A DNA stretch of 16,949 bases. Source: a bacterium (lineage in GTDB: Bacteria; Caldisericota; Caldisericia; B22-G15). The stretch is from the NCBI GenBank assembly GCA_012517755.1, contig JAAYUH010000087.1, positions 1 through 16,949 of the forward strand. Reading direction: 5' to 3'. The notes under the pieces were generated by a model that ran no database searches, was not told where the DNA came from, and was given only the letters and a program-made list of their open reading frames with translations. The position numbers were made by a program, and so were the translations under genes. Shown here in pieces: positions 1 to 7,504 of this stretch; position 1 is the stretch's first letter; each line of letters starts with the position of its first letter.

Positions 1-2
1 GA

Positions 3-251
3 CATTCAGTTTCTGATTTATCTAAAGAGTGTGAGAAAATTGATAAAGATTTTGAATCATTGAGAAAAGAGATATTGATACTTGATAAATATTATATTCC
101 TACGAGATATCCGAATGGACTACCCGGTGGCATTCCAGCTGAAGTTTTTACTGAAAGAGATAGTTTTGAAGCAATAACTCTTTCAGAAAAAGCATTAAAA
201 TTTATTTTTGAAAAAAAGAAAGAATTAAAAGAAAATTTTGATAAAAAATAA
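3..251 (+). CDS. HEPN-domain protein, C-terminal part (5' end outside window)
   Basis: The frame is open from base 3 to the TAA at 249-251 and gives 82 residues. A TTG at 60 lies inside this open frame and is probably not the real start, because the preceding 19 codons read as a continuous helix (HSVSDLSKECEKIDKDFESL). The segment YYIPTRYPNGLPGG followed by a DSFEAI...A helix is the C-terminal signature of bacterial and archaeal HEPN-domain proteins of about 125-135 residues, so roughly a third to a half is missing. HEPN proteins are usually encoded beside a minimal nucleotidyltransferase and act as RNase toxins or as part of a two-gene toxin-antitoxin-like pair. The partner, if present, would lie left of the window. 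The gene ends 14 bases from the 3' end of a convergent tRNA-Glu gene. The family call is recognition of the motif; toxin activity is not shown. Confidence 0.72.
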   Translation, partial: HSVSDLSKECEKIDKDFESLRKEILILDKYYIPTRYPNGLPGGIPAEVFTERDSFEAITLSEKALKFIFEKKKELKENFDKK

Positions 252-265
252 ATGTAAAATATAAA

Positions 266-340
266 TGGTGGCCCCAGGCGGAATCGAACCGCCATTGCCG
301 CCTTGAAAGAGCGGTGTCCTAACCTTTAGACGATGAGGCC
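266..340 (-). tRNA. tRNA-Glu (anticodon UUC)
   Basis: Read on the minus strand, the 75-base sequence folds as a complete cloverleaf. The acceptor stem is GGCCTCA with TGGGGCC (one G-U pair), the discriminator is A, and the 3' CCA is encoded. The anticodon loop CTTTCAA gives UUC for glutamate. The T arm contains GGTTCGATTCC. It lies five bases after tRNA-Lys and is probably co-transcribed with it from the promoter at 432-459. Confidence 0.97.
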
Positions 341-345
341 TAAGA

Positions 346-421
346 TGGTGAGCCGTGCAGGATTCGAACCTGCGACACCCGGCTTAAAAGGCCGGTGCTC
401 TACCGGCTGAGCTAACGGCCC
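346..421 (-). tRNA. tRNA-Lys (anticodon UUU)
   Basis: Read on the minus strand, 76 bases form a full cloverleaf. The acceptor stem is GGGCCGT with ACGGCTC (one G-U pair), the anticodon stem is CCGGC/GCCGG around the loop CTTTTAA (anticodon UUU), the T arm contains GGTTCGAATCC, and the 3' CCA is encoded. It is the first gene of a two-tRNA transcript with tRNA-Glu. A strong promoter starts 11 bases upstream. Confidence 0.97.
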
Positions 422-431
422 GGTCATTTTT

Positions 432-459
432 ATTTTACAGATAATTGTTAATATGTCAA
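432..459 (-). promoter_or_regulatory. promoter of the tRNA-Lys/tRNA-Glu unit
   Basis: On the minus strand a perfect -35 box TTGACA (459-454) is followed by a 16-base spacer and a -10 box TAAAAT (437-432, five of six consensus bases). The predicted start of transcription, near 425, is only a few bases before the mature 5' end of tRNA-Lys, as is usual for stable-RNA promoters. Confidence 0.8.
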
Positions 460-500
460 GTAAATGCATAGAGGTCTCTGAAAAAGGTATCTAAAATCTA

Positions 501-520
501 ATTTCTGCATAGGCAGGAAT
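501..520. repeat. degenerate fourth copy of the hairpin repeat
   Basis: ATTTCTGC and GCAGGAAT pair over 8 bases with one G-U position around the loop ATAG. This is the same 8 + 4 + 8 geometry and the same ATTCC/GGAAT ends as the three exact copies at 541-644, but with a different core and possibly in the opposite orientation. It looks like an older or variant member of the family. Confidence 0.5.
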
Positions 521-540
521 CTATATTACAGAAGGAAATA

Positions 541-644
541 CTGGATTCCCGTTTCCACGGGAATGACAAAAAACAGAACTGGATTCCCGTTTCCACGGGA
601 ATGACAAAATAAAAGAACTGGATTCCCGTTTCCACGGGAATGAC
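541..644. repeat. three tandem REP-like hairpin repeats
   Basis: A 27-base unit occurs three times without change at 541-567, 579-605 and 618-644. Spacers are 11 and 12 bases of A-rich sequence that also resemble each other, so the true period is 38-39 bases. Each unit contains a perfect 8-base stem, ATTCCCGT with ACGGGAAT, around the loop TTCC, flanked by CTGG and GAC. It resembles the small GGGAATCC / GGATTCCC palindromes dispersed between genes in many bacterial genomes. Possible roles are transcript 3'-end formation for the pst operon or a non-autonomous mobile (REP/MITE-like) element. It is not a CRISPR because the spacers are too short and too similar. Confidence 0.85.
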
Positions 645-680
645 AAAAAGAAATTTTTCACCAATCTCTTGTTTCTCTTA

Positions 681-713
681 GTTTACAAAAGTAGACTGTC
701 TGTTTTTGTAAAC
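681..713. repeat. long inverted repeat
   Basis: GTTTACAAAA (681-690) and TTTTGTAAAC (704-713) are a perfect 10-base inverted pair around a 13-base centre. That centre itself contains AGAC-T-GTCT, so the whole 33-base stretch is an imperfect palindrome. No T-tract follows on either strand, so it is a weak candidate for an intrinsic terminator. It could be a protein-binding site or an element end. Confidence 0.6.
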
Positions 714-801
714 AAAAATAAAATATTGAAAATTTGATTAATCTTGTTATTCTTACAGAGTGCTTGATCCAACTGTACACTAATAAGAGTAGAAAAAAAT
801 A

Positions 802-1470
802 TTAGTATCTTGGTTTATGAGGGTTTGTTTTAATCATTACACCTTCATAAGCATATATTGCTCTTTCACATAGATTTGTAGCATGATCTCCAATTCTTTC
901 ATAATGTTGACTTATTTGAAGAAGAGCATTTGCTCTTTTAATATTTCTTGGATCTTCAAGCATATATGTTAGAAGTTCTCTAAAAATTTGATCATTCAAA
1001 TCGTCTATCTTATCATCTTCATCTATAGATTTTCTTGCAAGTTTAAGATCTCTATTTAAAAATGCTTTTAAAGAATCAACAAGCATCTTAATGCAGATAT
1101 CTTTCATTCTCGGAAGGTCTATTAATGGTTTTAAAAGAGGTTCATCTGCGATGGTTAAAGTTATTTCAGCAATATCAACACAATGGTCAGCCATTCTCTC
1201 AAGATCAATATTTGCAAAAAGTATTGCACTGATTATTCTTAGATGTTCTGCTTTAGGGTTTTGTGTTGCAATTGTCTCAAGACACTCTCTTTCAAGATCC
1301 ATTGAGTAGTTATCTATATAATCATCTTTTTCGATAATCTCTTTACATAACTCCTTATTCCTATCTTTTAGAGCAATAAATGATTTTTCTATCTGATCAC
1401 TAACAATTGAAACAAGGTTAGATACCATCTCTTTTAAAGAAACGATTTTTCTTTCTAAAATTTCACTCAT
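802..1470 (-). CDS. phoU: phosphate-specific transport system regulator PhoU
   Basis: This 222-residue cytoplasmic protein has the two-fold repeated three-helix build of PhoU, matching the family's usual length. Each half carries the metal-binding motif: ERMAD (residues 91-95) followed by HCVD, and ERIGD (191-195) followed by HATN. PhoU links the Pst transporter to the PhoR kinase and holds the Pho response off when phosphate is plentiful. A GTG at 1474-1476 is possible in frame but overlaps the ribosome site. The ATG at 1468-1470 follows AGGAG by five bases and was chosen. It is the last gene of the pst operon, 12 bases after pstB. Confidence 0.95.
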   Translation of the reverse strand: MSEILERKIVSLKEMVSNLVSIVSDQIEKSFIALKDRNKELCKEIIEKDDYIDNYSMDLERECLETIATQNPKAEHLRIISAILFANIDLERMADHCVDIAEITLTIADEPLLKPLIDLPRMKDICIKMLVDSLKAFLNRDLKLARKSIDEDDKIDDLNDQIFRELLTYMLEDPRNIKRANALLQISQHYERIGDHATNLCERAIYAYEGVMIKTNPHKPRY

Positions 1471-1482
1471 AATCACTCCTTT

Positions 1483-2241
1483 CTAACCAATTTTTCCAAT
1501 TAAATACTCTTCAGTTTTTTTACTCCTTGGAACAGTAAACATTTCTGTTGTTTTGCCAAATTCTATCAACTCTCCAAGATAAAAGAAAGCTGTGTAATCT
1601 GAAACCCTACCTGCTTGTCCAATATTATGTGTTACAAGAACAGTTGTAACACTTTTTTTCAGTTCAATAATTAACTCTTCAATAATAGAAGTAGCCACAG
1701 GATCAAGAGCAGATGTTGGCTCATCTAAGAGTAATATTTCTGGTTTCATTGCAAGAGCTCTTGCAATACATAATCTCTGTTGCTGACCCCCTGATAAAAA
1801 TGTTCCCCTTTTAAACAAACTTTCTTTAACTTCATCCCATAAGCCACTTTTTATTAAGGATTCTTCAACAATTTTATCTTTTTCCTCTTTTGATAATTTT
1901 ATTCCTGAAAGTATATATCCTGCAATTACATTGTCATAGATTGTCATTGTTGGGAATGGATTTGGTTTTTGGAAAACCATTCCAATTTTTTGCCTTACTA
2001 ACATTGGCTCAATTTGATATAAATCTTCATCTTTTAATAAAATATGACCCTCAATTCTTCCTCCAGGAGAAAGTTCATGAAGTCTATTAATACATCTTAT
2101 CAAGGTTGTTTTACCACATCCTGAAGGACCTAAAATTGTAGTTACCCTGTTTTCATAAATTTCAAGATTAACATTTTTTAATACTTTTTGACTTCCATAA
2201 TAAGCATTTAAATTTATAATCTTTAAAATTATGTTTTCCAT
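1483..2241 (-). CDS. pstB: phosphate ABC transporter ATP-binding protein PstB
   Basis: This 252-residue ABC ATPase powers phosphate import through PstC-PstA at the inner face of the membrane. Visible motifs are Walker A GPSGCGKTT (38-46), the Q-loop in VFQKPNPFP (Q91), the signature LSGGQ (149-153), Walker B ILLLDEP (169-175) and the switch histidine in VTHN (H205). VFQKPNPFP is the typical PstB form of the Q-loop and separates it from other ABC importers. Length is normal for the family. The start codon lies inside the end of pstA (13-base overlap), so translation is probably coupled. No strong ribosome site is visible. Confidence 0.97.
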   Translation of the reverse strand: MENIILKIINLNAYYGSQKVLKNVNLEIYENRVTTILGPSGCGKTTLIRCINRLHELSPGGRIEGHILLKDEDLYQIEPMLVRQKIGMVFQKPNPFPTMTIYDNVIAGYILSGIKLSKEEKDKIVEESLIKSGLWDEVKESLFKRGTFLSGGQQQRLCIARALAMKPEILLLDEPTSALDPVATSIIEELIIELKKSVTTVLVTHNIGQAGRVSDYTAFFYLGELIEFGKTTEMFTVPRSKKTEEYLIGKIG

Positions 2242-3071
2242 TTTTTCTCTATAAATCTACCTAATAAGTTTATTGATAATACTATTATAATCAATATTGT
2301 GGATGCAGCAAATGCTTGGTTATGCCAGTCCTTATAGGGACTTGTTGCATATACATATATTAGATATGGTATTGTACTCATTGGTTTTAGTAAATTTAAA
2401 TTTAAAAATTGATTACCAAATGCAGTAAAAAGAAGAGGAGCTGTCTCACCCAATATCCTTGATATTCCAATAAGAGTACCTGTTAGAATTCCGACAGAAC
2501 CCGATGGAAGAAGAATTTTTAAAACAATTCTATGATATGGAGCACCCAATGCATATGCTGCCTCTTTAATTTCTACAGGTACTAAATTTAAAACCTCTTC
2601 TGTTGATTTGATAACAAGTGGTAACATTATAAAAGATAAAGCAATACTACCCGATATTGCAGAGAATTGTTTTAATGGTTTAACTATCCATAAATATGCA
2701 ATTATACCTATAACTATTGAAGGTATACCTTGGAGTGTATCAACAAGAATTTTGACTATTTCTGTATATTTTTTTTCTTTATATTCAGATAAAAAAATTC
2801 CAACAATAATTCCAATAGGTATAGCTATCAAAGCAGCAACTCCTACTATTATAAAACTGCCAACAATTGCATTAAAGATTCCTCCACCAATCTCACCCAT
2901 TGGTTTTGGCATTGAAAAGATAAATTTTAAGTTTACATATTTAATTCCTCTAATTAAAACAAAATAGATTATTAAAAAAAGAGGAATTATAGATAAAAAA
3001 GAAAATAAAAAGACGAAAATTTTATATAATTTGTTGTTAAAAATTCTTCTTTTAATGGTTTTTTCGTTCAT
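2229..3071 (-). CDS. pstA: phosphate ABC transporter permease PstA
   Basis: This 280-residue integral membrane protein of the MetI-like permease type forms the phosphate channel together with PstC. An N-terminal membrane helix (about 18-40) precedes the GGGIFNAIVGS segment (62-72) that is characteristic of PstA. Several further hydrophobic helices follow. The cytoplasmic EAA loop, which docks on PstB, reads KEAAYALGAPYH (169-180). The start ATG follows the pstC stop codon after a single base (TGAaATG), so the two are almost certainly translated in a coupled way. Its end overlaps pstB. Confidence 0.95.
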   Translation of the reverse strand: MNEKTIKRRIFNNKLYKIFVFLFSFLSIIPLFLIIYFVLIRGIKYVNLKFIFSMPKPMGEIGGGIFNAIVGSFIIVGVAALIAIPIGIIVGIFLSEYKEKKYTEIVKILVDTLQGIPSIVIGIIAYLWIVKPLKQFSAISGSIALSFIMLPLVIKSTEEVLNLVPVEIKEAAYALGAPYHRIVLKILLPSGSVGILTGTLIGISRILGETAPLLFTAFGNQFLNLNLLKPMSTIPYLIYVYATSPYKDWHNQAFAASTILIIIVLSINLLGRFIEKKWKT

Positions 3072-3072
3072 T

Positions 3073-3936
3073 TCAAAAACTAAATCTTCTTATTATTAAT
3101 CTTCCAAGTATATTAATCAACATTGAAACAATAAAAAGTATTAAACCAATTTCAATAAGTGAAGAGGTATATAATTTTGTAGTTGCCTCTGTAAATTCAT
3201 TCGCAATTAGGCTTGCCATTGTTTGCCCAGCTGAAAATATACTCTCTGGTATTTTGTTAGAATTTCCAATTACCATTGTTACTGCCATAGTTTCGCCAAA
3301 AGCTCTACCAAAAGAGAGAAGAAAACCAGCAAAAATTCCATTAAAAGAAAATGGAAGAGTAACTGATTTAAGAGTTTCAAATTCTGTTGCACCTAAAGAG
3401 ATTGCACCTTCTTTTACTTCAATTGGAACCATTGAAATTACCTCTTTTCCAATTGAAGCAGAATAAGGAATAATCATAATTGATAAAATTATTGAAGCAG
3501 TAAAAATCCCAACTCCAATTGGTTGAATACCGAGTTTTGATTGTAAAGTCCTCATAAATGGAGCAAGAATAAAAAGCCCCCAAAGACCAACTATAACTGA
3601 TGGAATTCCAGCAATCAATTCAACAAAGGTTTGAAAAATATTTGATATTAATTTATTTTTTAAAATCTCACTAAGAAAAATAGAAATTGATAATGAAAAA
3701 GGAATCGAAATCAAAAGAGAAATAACTGATGTTAAAAGTGTTCCAATTATGAATGGAAGTGCGCCAAATTTATTGTTTACTGGATCCCAATCTTTTGAAA
3801 ATAGAAAATTTATTCCAAATTCCTTGATTGACGGAATTGAAGAAAAGACAAGGCTTAAGAAAATTCCTGATAATAGTGCGACAATCAAAAGGCCTGAGAG
3901 AAGTAAAATTGTTTTAAAAGCCTTATCTTTTCTCAT
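3073..3936 (-). CDS. pstC: phosphate ABC transporter permease PstC
   Basis: This 287-residue membrane permease pairs with PstA. Residues 49-70 (DWDPVNNKFGALPFIIGTLL) match the PstC hallmark just before the first core membrane helix. The EAA-type loop is KEGAISLGATEF (175-186). An N-terminal membrane anchor is at about 8-32, and further helices lie around 60-90, 105-127, 142-165 and near the C-terminus. It starts 16 bases after pstS. The upstream bases are A/T only with no clear Shine-Dalgarno site, which suggests re-initiation from pstS or modest translation. The pstS-pstC-pstA-pstB-phoU order is the standard one. Confidence 0.95.
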   Translation of the reverse strand: MRKDKAFKTILLLSGLLIVALLSGIFLSLVFSSIPSIKEFGINFLFSKDWDPVNNKFGALPFIIGTLLTSVISLLISIPFSLSISIFLSEILKNKLISNIFQTFVELIAGIPSVIVGLWGLFILAPFMRTLQSKLGIQPIGVGIFTASIILSIMIIPYSASIGKEVISMVPIEVKEGAISLGATEFETLKSVTLPFSFNGIFAGFLLSFGRAFGETMAVTMVIGNSNKIPESIFSAGQTMASLIANEFTEATTKLYTSSLIEIGLILFIVSMLINILGRLIIRRFSF

Positions 3937-3952
3937 AATCTATTTATACAAT

Positions 3953-5014
3953 TTATTTAATCGGTTTTCCAGAAAAAGTTATACTATTAATATTTTCTTC
4001 ATTTATCTTCTTAACATCATCTGGAATTTTTGCGTATAATAACTCTTCATTATAATCCTGAGCTTCACTGTTTATCCATTTTAGAAGTTCAACAATTGCC
4101 TTTGCTCTGTTCAAATCTCTTCCACCATAATTTTGCTCTTTATAAACAATAATCCATGTAAAAGTTGAAATTGGATAGCCTTCTGGATTGTATGTATTTA
4201 CTATGGAAACCCTTGTATCTTTTGGAATTGTTACATTTGCTGCTTTTGTTACAGAATCAAGAGTTGGTTCTATAAAATTACCACTTTTATTTTTTACTAA
4301 ACCATAAGGCATATTATTTTGTTCAGCATAGATTAGTTCAACATATCCAATTGCACCTTGAGTTTGTTGTACAATTCCTGCAACTCCAGCATTACCCTTT
4401 CCACCTAATCCAACTTTCCAATTCAAGGATTTACCAGTTCCAATTTCTTTTTTCCATGAACTACTCACATTAGTTAAATAATCACTAAAAGCATAAGTTG
4501 TTCCACTACCATCAGATCTATGAACAACTGTTATTGCTAAATCTGGTAAATTTATATCTGGATTTAACTCTTTAATTTTTTGATCATTCCATTTTGTTAT
4601 ATTTCCCATAAAAATATCAGCAATCATTTCCCCTGTGAATTTTAATTTTGGATTATCAGGAAGATTATATGTAACAACAACTGCTCCAAGTGCAGTAGGA
4701 ATATGAATAATTTCTGCTGGGGCATTTTTTAACTCCTCATCACTCATAAATGCATCAGTTGCTCCAAAATCAACAACTCTTTCAGTTAATTGTTGAATTC
4801 CACCACCTGAACCTATACCTTGATAATTTACCTTGACCTTGTTATTTGTTTTTGTGTAATATACACTAAACCATTTGTCATAAAGGGGTTGTGGGAATGT
4901 TGCACCAGCTCCAAGAAGTTCGACTTCTTTCTCTTCCTCTTTACATCCATAAAAAATAAAAAGAGAGGAGAAAATTAAACTAACTAAAATTAAGCTTAAT
5001 AAGAACTTTTTCAT
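3953..5014 (-). CDS. pstS: phosphate-binding lipoprotein PstS
   Basis: This 353-residue high-affinity phosphate receptor hands phosphate to PstCA. The lipoprotein signal peptide has basic residues at 2-3, a hydrophobic core (4-22) and the lipobox FYGC with Cys24 as the lipidated residue, so it is membrane-anchored outside the cytoplasm. Phosphate-binding loops are visible as GAGATFP (35-41), GIGSGGG (66-72) and HRSDGSGT (165-172). An in-frame GTG at 5018-5020 lies inside the ribosome site. The ATG at 5012-5014, five bases after AAGGAGG, is the better start. It is the first gene of the pst operon and is preceded by the Pho box array and promoter at 5045-5098. The strong ribosome site fits its need for high copy number. 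Confidence 0.97.
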   Translation of the reverse strand: MKKFLLSLILVSLIFSSLFIFYGCKEEEKEVELLGAGATFPQPLYDKWFSVYYTKTNNKVKVNYQGIGSGGGIQQLTERVVDFGATDAFMSDEELKNAPAEIIHIPTALGAVVVTYNLPDNPKLKFTGEMIADIFMGNITKWNDQKIKELNPDINLPDLAITVVHRSDGSGTTYAFSDYLTNVSSSWKKEIGTGKSLNWKVGLGGKGNAGVAGIVQQTQGAIGYVELIYAEQNNMPYGLVKNKSGNFIEPTLDSVTKAANVTIPKDTRVSIVNTYNPEGYPISTFTWIIVYKEQNYGGRDLNRAKAIVELLKWINSEAQDYNEELLYAKIPDDVKKINEENINSITFSGKPIK

Positions 5015-5044
5015 CTGCACCTCCTTAAAAGTTCTTCTATTACC

Positions 5045-5098
5045 ACTATAACTATCTTCAGTTAATTAGGTATAAAAATTTTGTTAAGATTCTGTTAA
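5045..5098 (-). promoter_or_regulatory. Pho box array and promoter of pstSCAB-phoU
   Basis: Read on the minus strand from base 5098, four hexamers recur at exactly 11-base steps: TTAACA, TTAACA, TTTATA, TTAACT (5098-5060). Response regulators of the PhoB/PhoP family bind tandem 11-base direct repeats, and TTAACA is the form known from Bacillus Pho boxes. A -10-like TATAGT at 5050-5045 lies nine bases beyond the last hexamer, where the array takes the place of a -35 box. This is the usual arrangement of an activated Pho promoter. The array begins two bases after the phoR stop. The repeats are directly visible; binding by the PhoB encoded at 6817-7494 is inferred. Confidence 0.82.
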
Positions 5099-5099
5099 T

Positions 5100-6827
5100 T
5101 TATTGAGGTATAGTTATTATAAATTTGCTGCCCTTACCAACTTCACTCTTAACTTCGATCTTACCATTATGTAGAGCTATTATATGTTTTACTATTGATA
5201 AACCTAAACCAGTTCCCCCAAGTTCTCTTGACCTTGATTTATTAACTACATAAAATCTTTCAAAAATCCTATCAAGATATTCTTCTGGAATTCCTATTCC
5301 TGTATCAATTATCTCTATAATAGCATTACCCTCTTTTAAATAAAAGTTAATATTTATCTCACCTTTTTCTGTATATTTTATTGCATTGTCTATCAAATTT
5401 ATAAAAACCTGTTCGAGTTTATAAGGGTCACCTTTCATTTTTGTATTGTAATTATCAGTATCAATTTTTATTTTTAAATTTTTCTCTTTTATCTTATTTG
5501 AAAAAATTTTAATAACATTATTTATCATCTCTATAAAATCAAATTCAGAAATTTCAAGTACTACATCTTTATCTTCAAGCTTAGAAAGCGTAATTAAATC
5601 ATTTATTATATTTATCATTCTATCAACATTTCTTTTTATTATTTCAATATATTTTTTCTCATCTATCTCTTCTTCAAGAGTTTCAACGAAACCCTTTATT
5701 GCTGTAAGAGGAGTTTTTAATTCATGTGATGCATCTCTAACAAAATCTCTTTTCACCTCCTCTATCTTTTTAATTGATGATGTATCAAAAAAAGTAAAAA
5801 CAAATTCATTGATAGTTTTAAGATAAAATCCTTTGATTAAATAATTTTTATTTTTTATATATATCTCTTTTTTCTGTGTCTCTTTTGTTTTCAAAATATT
5901 TTTTATAAAATCAACAATTTCAATATTCTTCACAACTTCCCAATAGTGTTTATTGATTATGTCTATTTCTTTTATGATATTTTCAAAAACTTGATTGCAA
6001 AGAGTAATTAATCCATCTGAATTTATAACAAGAACGCCTTCTTCAATTGATGATAGAATAGTGTTTATCTCTTCTTGTTCTTTTTTATAAGATTTGATAT
6101 TTTCTTCAAGTTCACTGCTTAAAACATTGAGATATTGAGCTATTTCTCCAAATTCATCCTGTTTTTTGATTATTATTTTTTTACCATAATTTTTTTTGGA
6201 AAGTTCTTTTAAAAAGTTTTTTATCTCATTAATATTAGAGAGAAAATATCTTGAATAATAGAAAGATAAAATTAAACCAATAGATAAGCCAATTAATGAG
6301 ATTAATACTATATTTAAAATAGTTCTATTGATTAAACTATTTAATTCTTTTAAAGATAGACTAACTCTTATTATAGAAATTATATTATTAAATGAATCAT
6401 AAACTGGTAGGGATATATAAAGCATATCTTCTTCTGTTGATGAACTGTATCTTATTGATTTTCCAATTTGTCCATTCAAAGCTTCGATAATTTCTTCTCT
6501 TGATTTATGATTCTCCATAGAGGTTGGATCAAGAATTGAATCAGCAATTACACTACCATCTGGTTTTATTATTGTTAATCTGAACTCCTTTTCTGATTTT
6601 AAAGATTTGATATATTCATCAATTTTTATCTCATCATCTGAAAAAAGTTTTTCTTTTATTGTTGGTTCAAGCATATAAGCAATTTCAACAAGATTTGATT
6701 CATAAATTTTTATAGAACTATCTCTTACATAGAAAAAAGTTATTGTAACAATTAAAATTATTGGGATAAGAATCGTTAATAAGCTTGTTATGATTAATCT
6801 TTTTGGGATTTCTTTTTTAAATTTCAA
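5100..6827 (-). CDS. phoR: phosphate-regulon sensor histidine kinase PhoR
   Basis: This 575-residue membrane histidine kinase has, in order: membrane helix 1 (about 10-33), an extracytoplasmic sensor domain (about 35-165), membrane helix 2 (about 168-192), a HAMP linker (about 192-243), a PAS domain (about 253-350), a dimerisation/phosphoacceptor helix with His368 in ASHELKTPLTAIKGF, and an ATPase domain. The ATPase domain shows the N box (INLIDNAIKY, 476-485), G1 DTGIGI (508-513) and G2 GGTGLGLS (537-544). All catalytic motifs are intact. The order and the operon with phoB and pst identify it as PhoR. It starts inside the end of phoB (11-base overlap). The extracytoplasmic domain makes it the longer, Bacillus-like PhoR type rather than the short E. 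coli form. Confidence 0.93.
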   Translation of the reverse strand: MKFKKEIPKRLIITSLLTILIPIILIVTITFFYVRDSSIKIYESNLVEIAYMLEPTIKEKLFSDDEIKIDEYIKSLKSEKEFRLTIIKPDGSVIADSILDPTSMENHKSREEIIEALNGQIGKSIRYSSSTEEDMLYISLPVYDSFNNIISIIRVSLSLKELNSLINRTILNIVLISLIGLSIGLILSFYYSRYFLSNINEIKNFLKELSKKNYGKKIIIKKQDEFGEIAQYLNVLSSELEENIKSYKKEQEEINTILSSIEEGVLVINSDGLITLCNQVFENIIKEIDIINKHYWEVVKNIEIVDFIKNILKTKETQKKEIYIKNKNYLIKGFYLKTINEFVFTFFDTSSIKKIEEVKRDFVRDASHELKTPLTAIKGFVETLEEEIDEKKYIEIIKRNVDRMINIINDLITLSKLEDKDVVLEISEFDFIEMINNVIKIFSNKIKEKNLKIKIDTDNYNTKMKGDPYKLEQVFINLIDNAIKYTEKGEININFYLKEGNAIIEIIDTGIGIPEEYLDRIFERFYVVNKSRSRELGGTGLGLSIVKHIIALHNGKIEVKSEVGKGSKFIITIPQ

Positions 6828-7494
6828 ATTTATACCCTACTCCTCTTATATTTTTTATATGATATTTATAATTTTTAAGTTTATCCCTCAAATTTTTTAT
6901 ATGAACATCAATCGTTCTATCAAGAACAACTTTATCTATACCCCAAAGTTCATCAAGAATCTCATCTCTTGAAATAACCTCACCTTTCTTTTTAATTAAT
7001 ATAAGGAGAATTTTGAATTCAGTTGATGTTAAATTTATCTTTTCATTATCCATCCAAACTTCAAATTTTTTAGGATAAATAATAAATTTTTCCTCTATCT
7101 TAATTACCTCTTTTTCATCTTCAATATATTCAACTCTTCTTAATACTGCCTTAATTCTTGCTATTAACTCTCTTATTGAAAATGGTTTAACAATATAGTC
7201 ATCAGCCCCAATTTCTAATCCAATAACTCTATCAAATTCTTCACCTTTTGCTGTTAAAATTATTACTGGGACTTTCTTCTGTTTTTCTTTTATTTTTTTT
7301 AAAATTTCAAGCCCATCTATATCAGGAAGCATAAGATCAATAATTGCTAAATCAACCCTCTCTTTTTCAACAAATTTTAATATATCTTCACCTTTTTGAA
7401 AAAGGTATGGGTTATATCCAGATTTTTTTAGATTTATTTTTAATAACTCTAATATATCAATTTCATCATCAACAACTGCAATTTTTTCATTCAT
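6817..7494 (-). CDS. phoB: phosphate-regulon response regulator PhoB/PhoP
   Basis: This 225-residue OmpR/PhoB-type DNA-binding response regulator has a receiver domain (1 to about 118) with the acidic pair Asp9-Asp10, phosphoacceptor Asp53 (IIDLMLPDIDG), Thr81 and Lys103-Pro104. The C-terminal winged helix (about 128-225) includes LTSTEFKILLILI and DVHIKNLRDKL and ends with the typical IRGVGYKFE. It is phosphorylated by PhoR and should activate the pst operon through the repeats at 5060-5098. The ATG at 7492-7494 has no Shine-Dalgarno site. A -10-like TATAAT ends only 10 bases upstream, which suggests a leaderless or near-leaderless transcript. It is divergent from sir2. Confidence 0.93.
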   Translation of the reverse strand: MNEKIAVVDDEIDILELLKINLKKSGYNPYLFQKGEDILKFVEKERVDLAIIDLMLPDIDGLEILKKIKEKQKKVPVIILTAKGEEFDRVIGLEIGADDYIVKPFSIRELIARIKAVLRRVEYIEDEKEVIKIEEKFIIYPKKFEVWMDNEKINLTSTEFKILLILIKKKGEVISRDEILDELWGIDKVVLDRTIDVHIKNLRDKLKNYKYHIKNIRGVGYKFEI

Positions 7495-7504
7495 ATTTAA
7501 ATAA

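Larger units (their letters stand above)
422..801. other. non-coding spacer between the tRNA pair and phoU
   Basis: This 380-base stretch has no credible gene in any frame. It holds the tRNA promoter (432-459), a degenerate hairpin (501-520), three tandem copies of a hairpin repeat (541-644) and a long inverted repeat (681-713). Transcripts on both sides run on the minus strand, so it must contain the 3' end of the pst-phoU transcript. No classical hairpin plus T-tract terminator is obvious directly after phoU. Nothing recognisable lies in 714-801. Confidence 0.7.

Noticed and set aside
92..295. 67-residue minus-strand reading frame
   Set aside because: It runs through the tRNA-Glu gene and antisense to the HEPN gene, with no family-like sequence.
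541..644. possible CRISPR array (three exact repeats)
   Set aside because: Spacers are only 11-12 bases, A-rich and similar to each other; each repeat is a self-contained hairpin and no cas gene is present.
704..720. intrinsic terminator at the 681-713 inverted repeat
   Set aside because: The stem is AT-rich and no T-tract follows it on either strand.
1471..1476. GTG start giving PhoU two extra residues
   Set aside because: The GTG overlaps the AGGAG ribosome site; the ATG at 1468-1470 has ideal spacing.
2608..2967. 119-residue plus-strand reading frame
   Set aside because: It is the antisense shadow of pstA; its composition mirrors the membrane helices on the other strand.
5015..5020. GTG start giving PstS two extra residues
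   Set aside because: It lies within the AAGGAGG site; the ATG at 5012-5014 gives a clean lipoprotein signal peptide.
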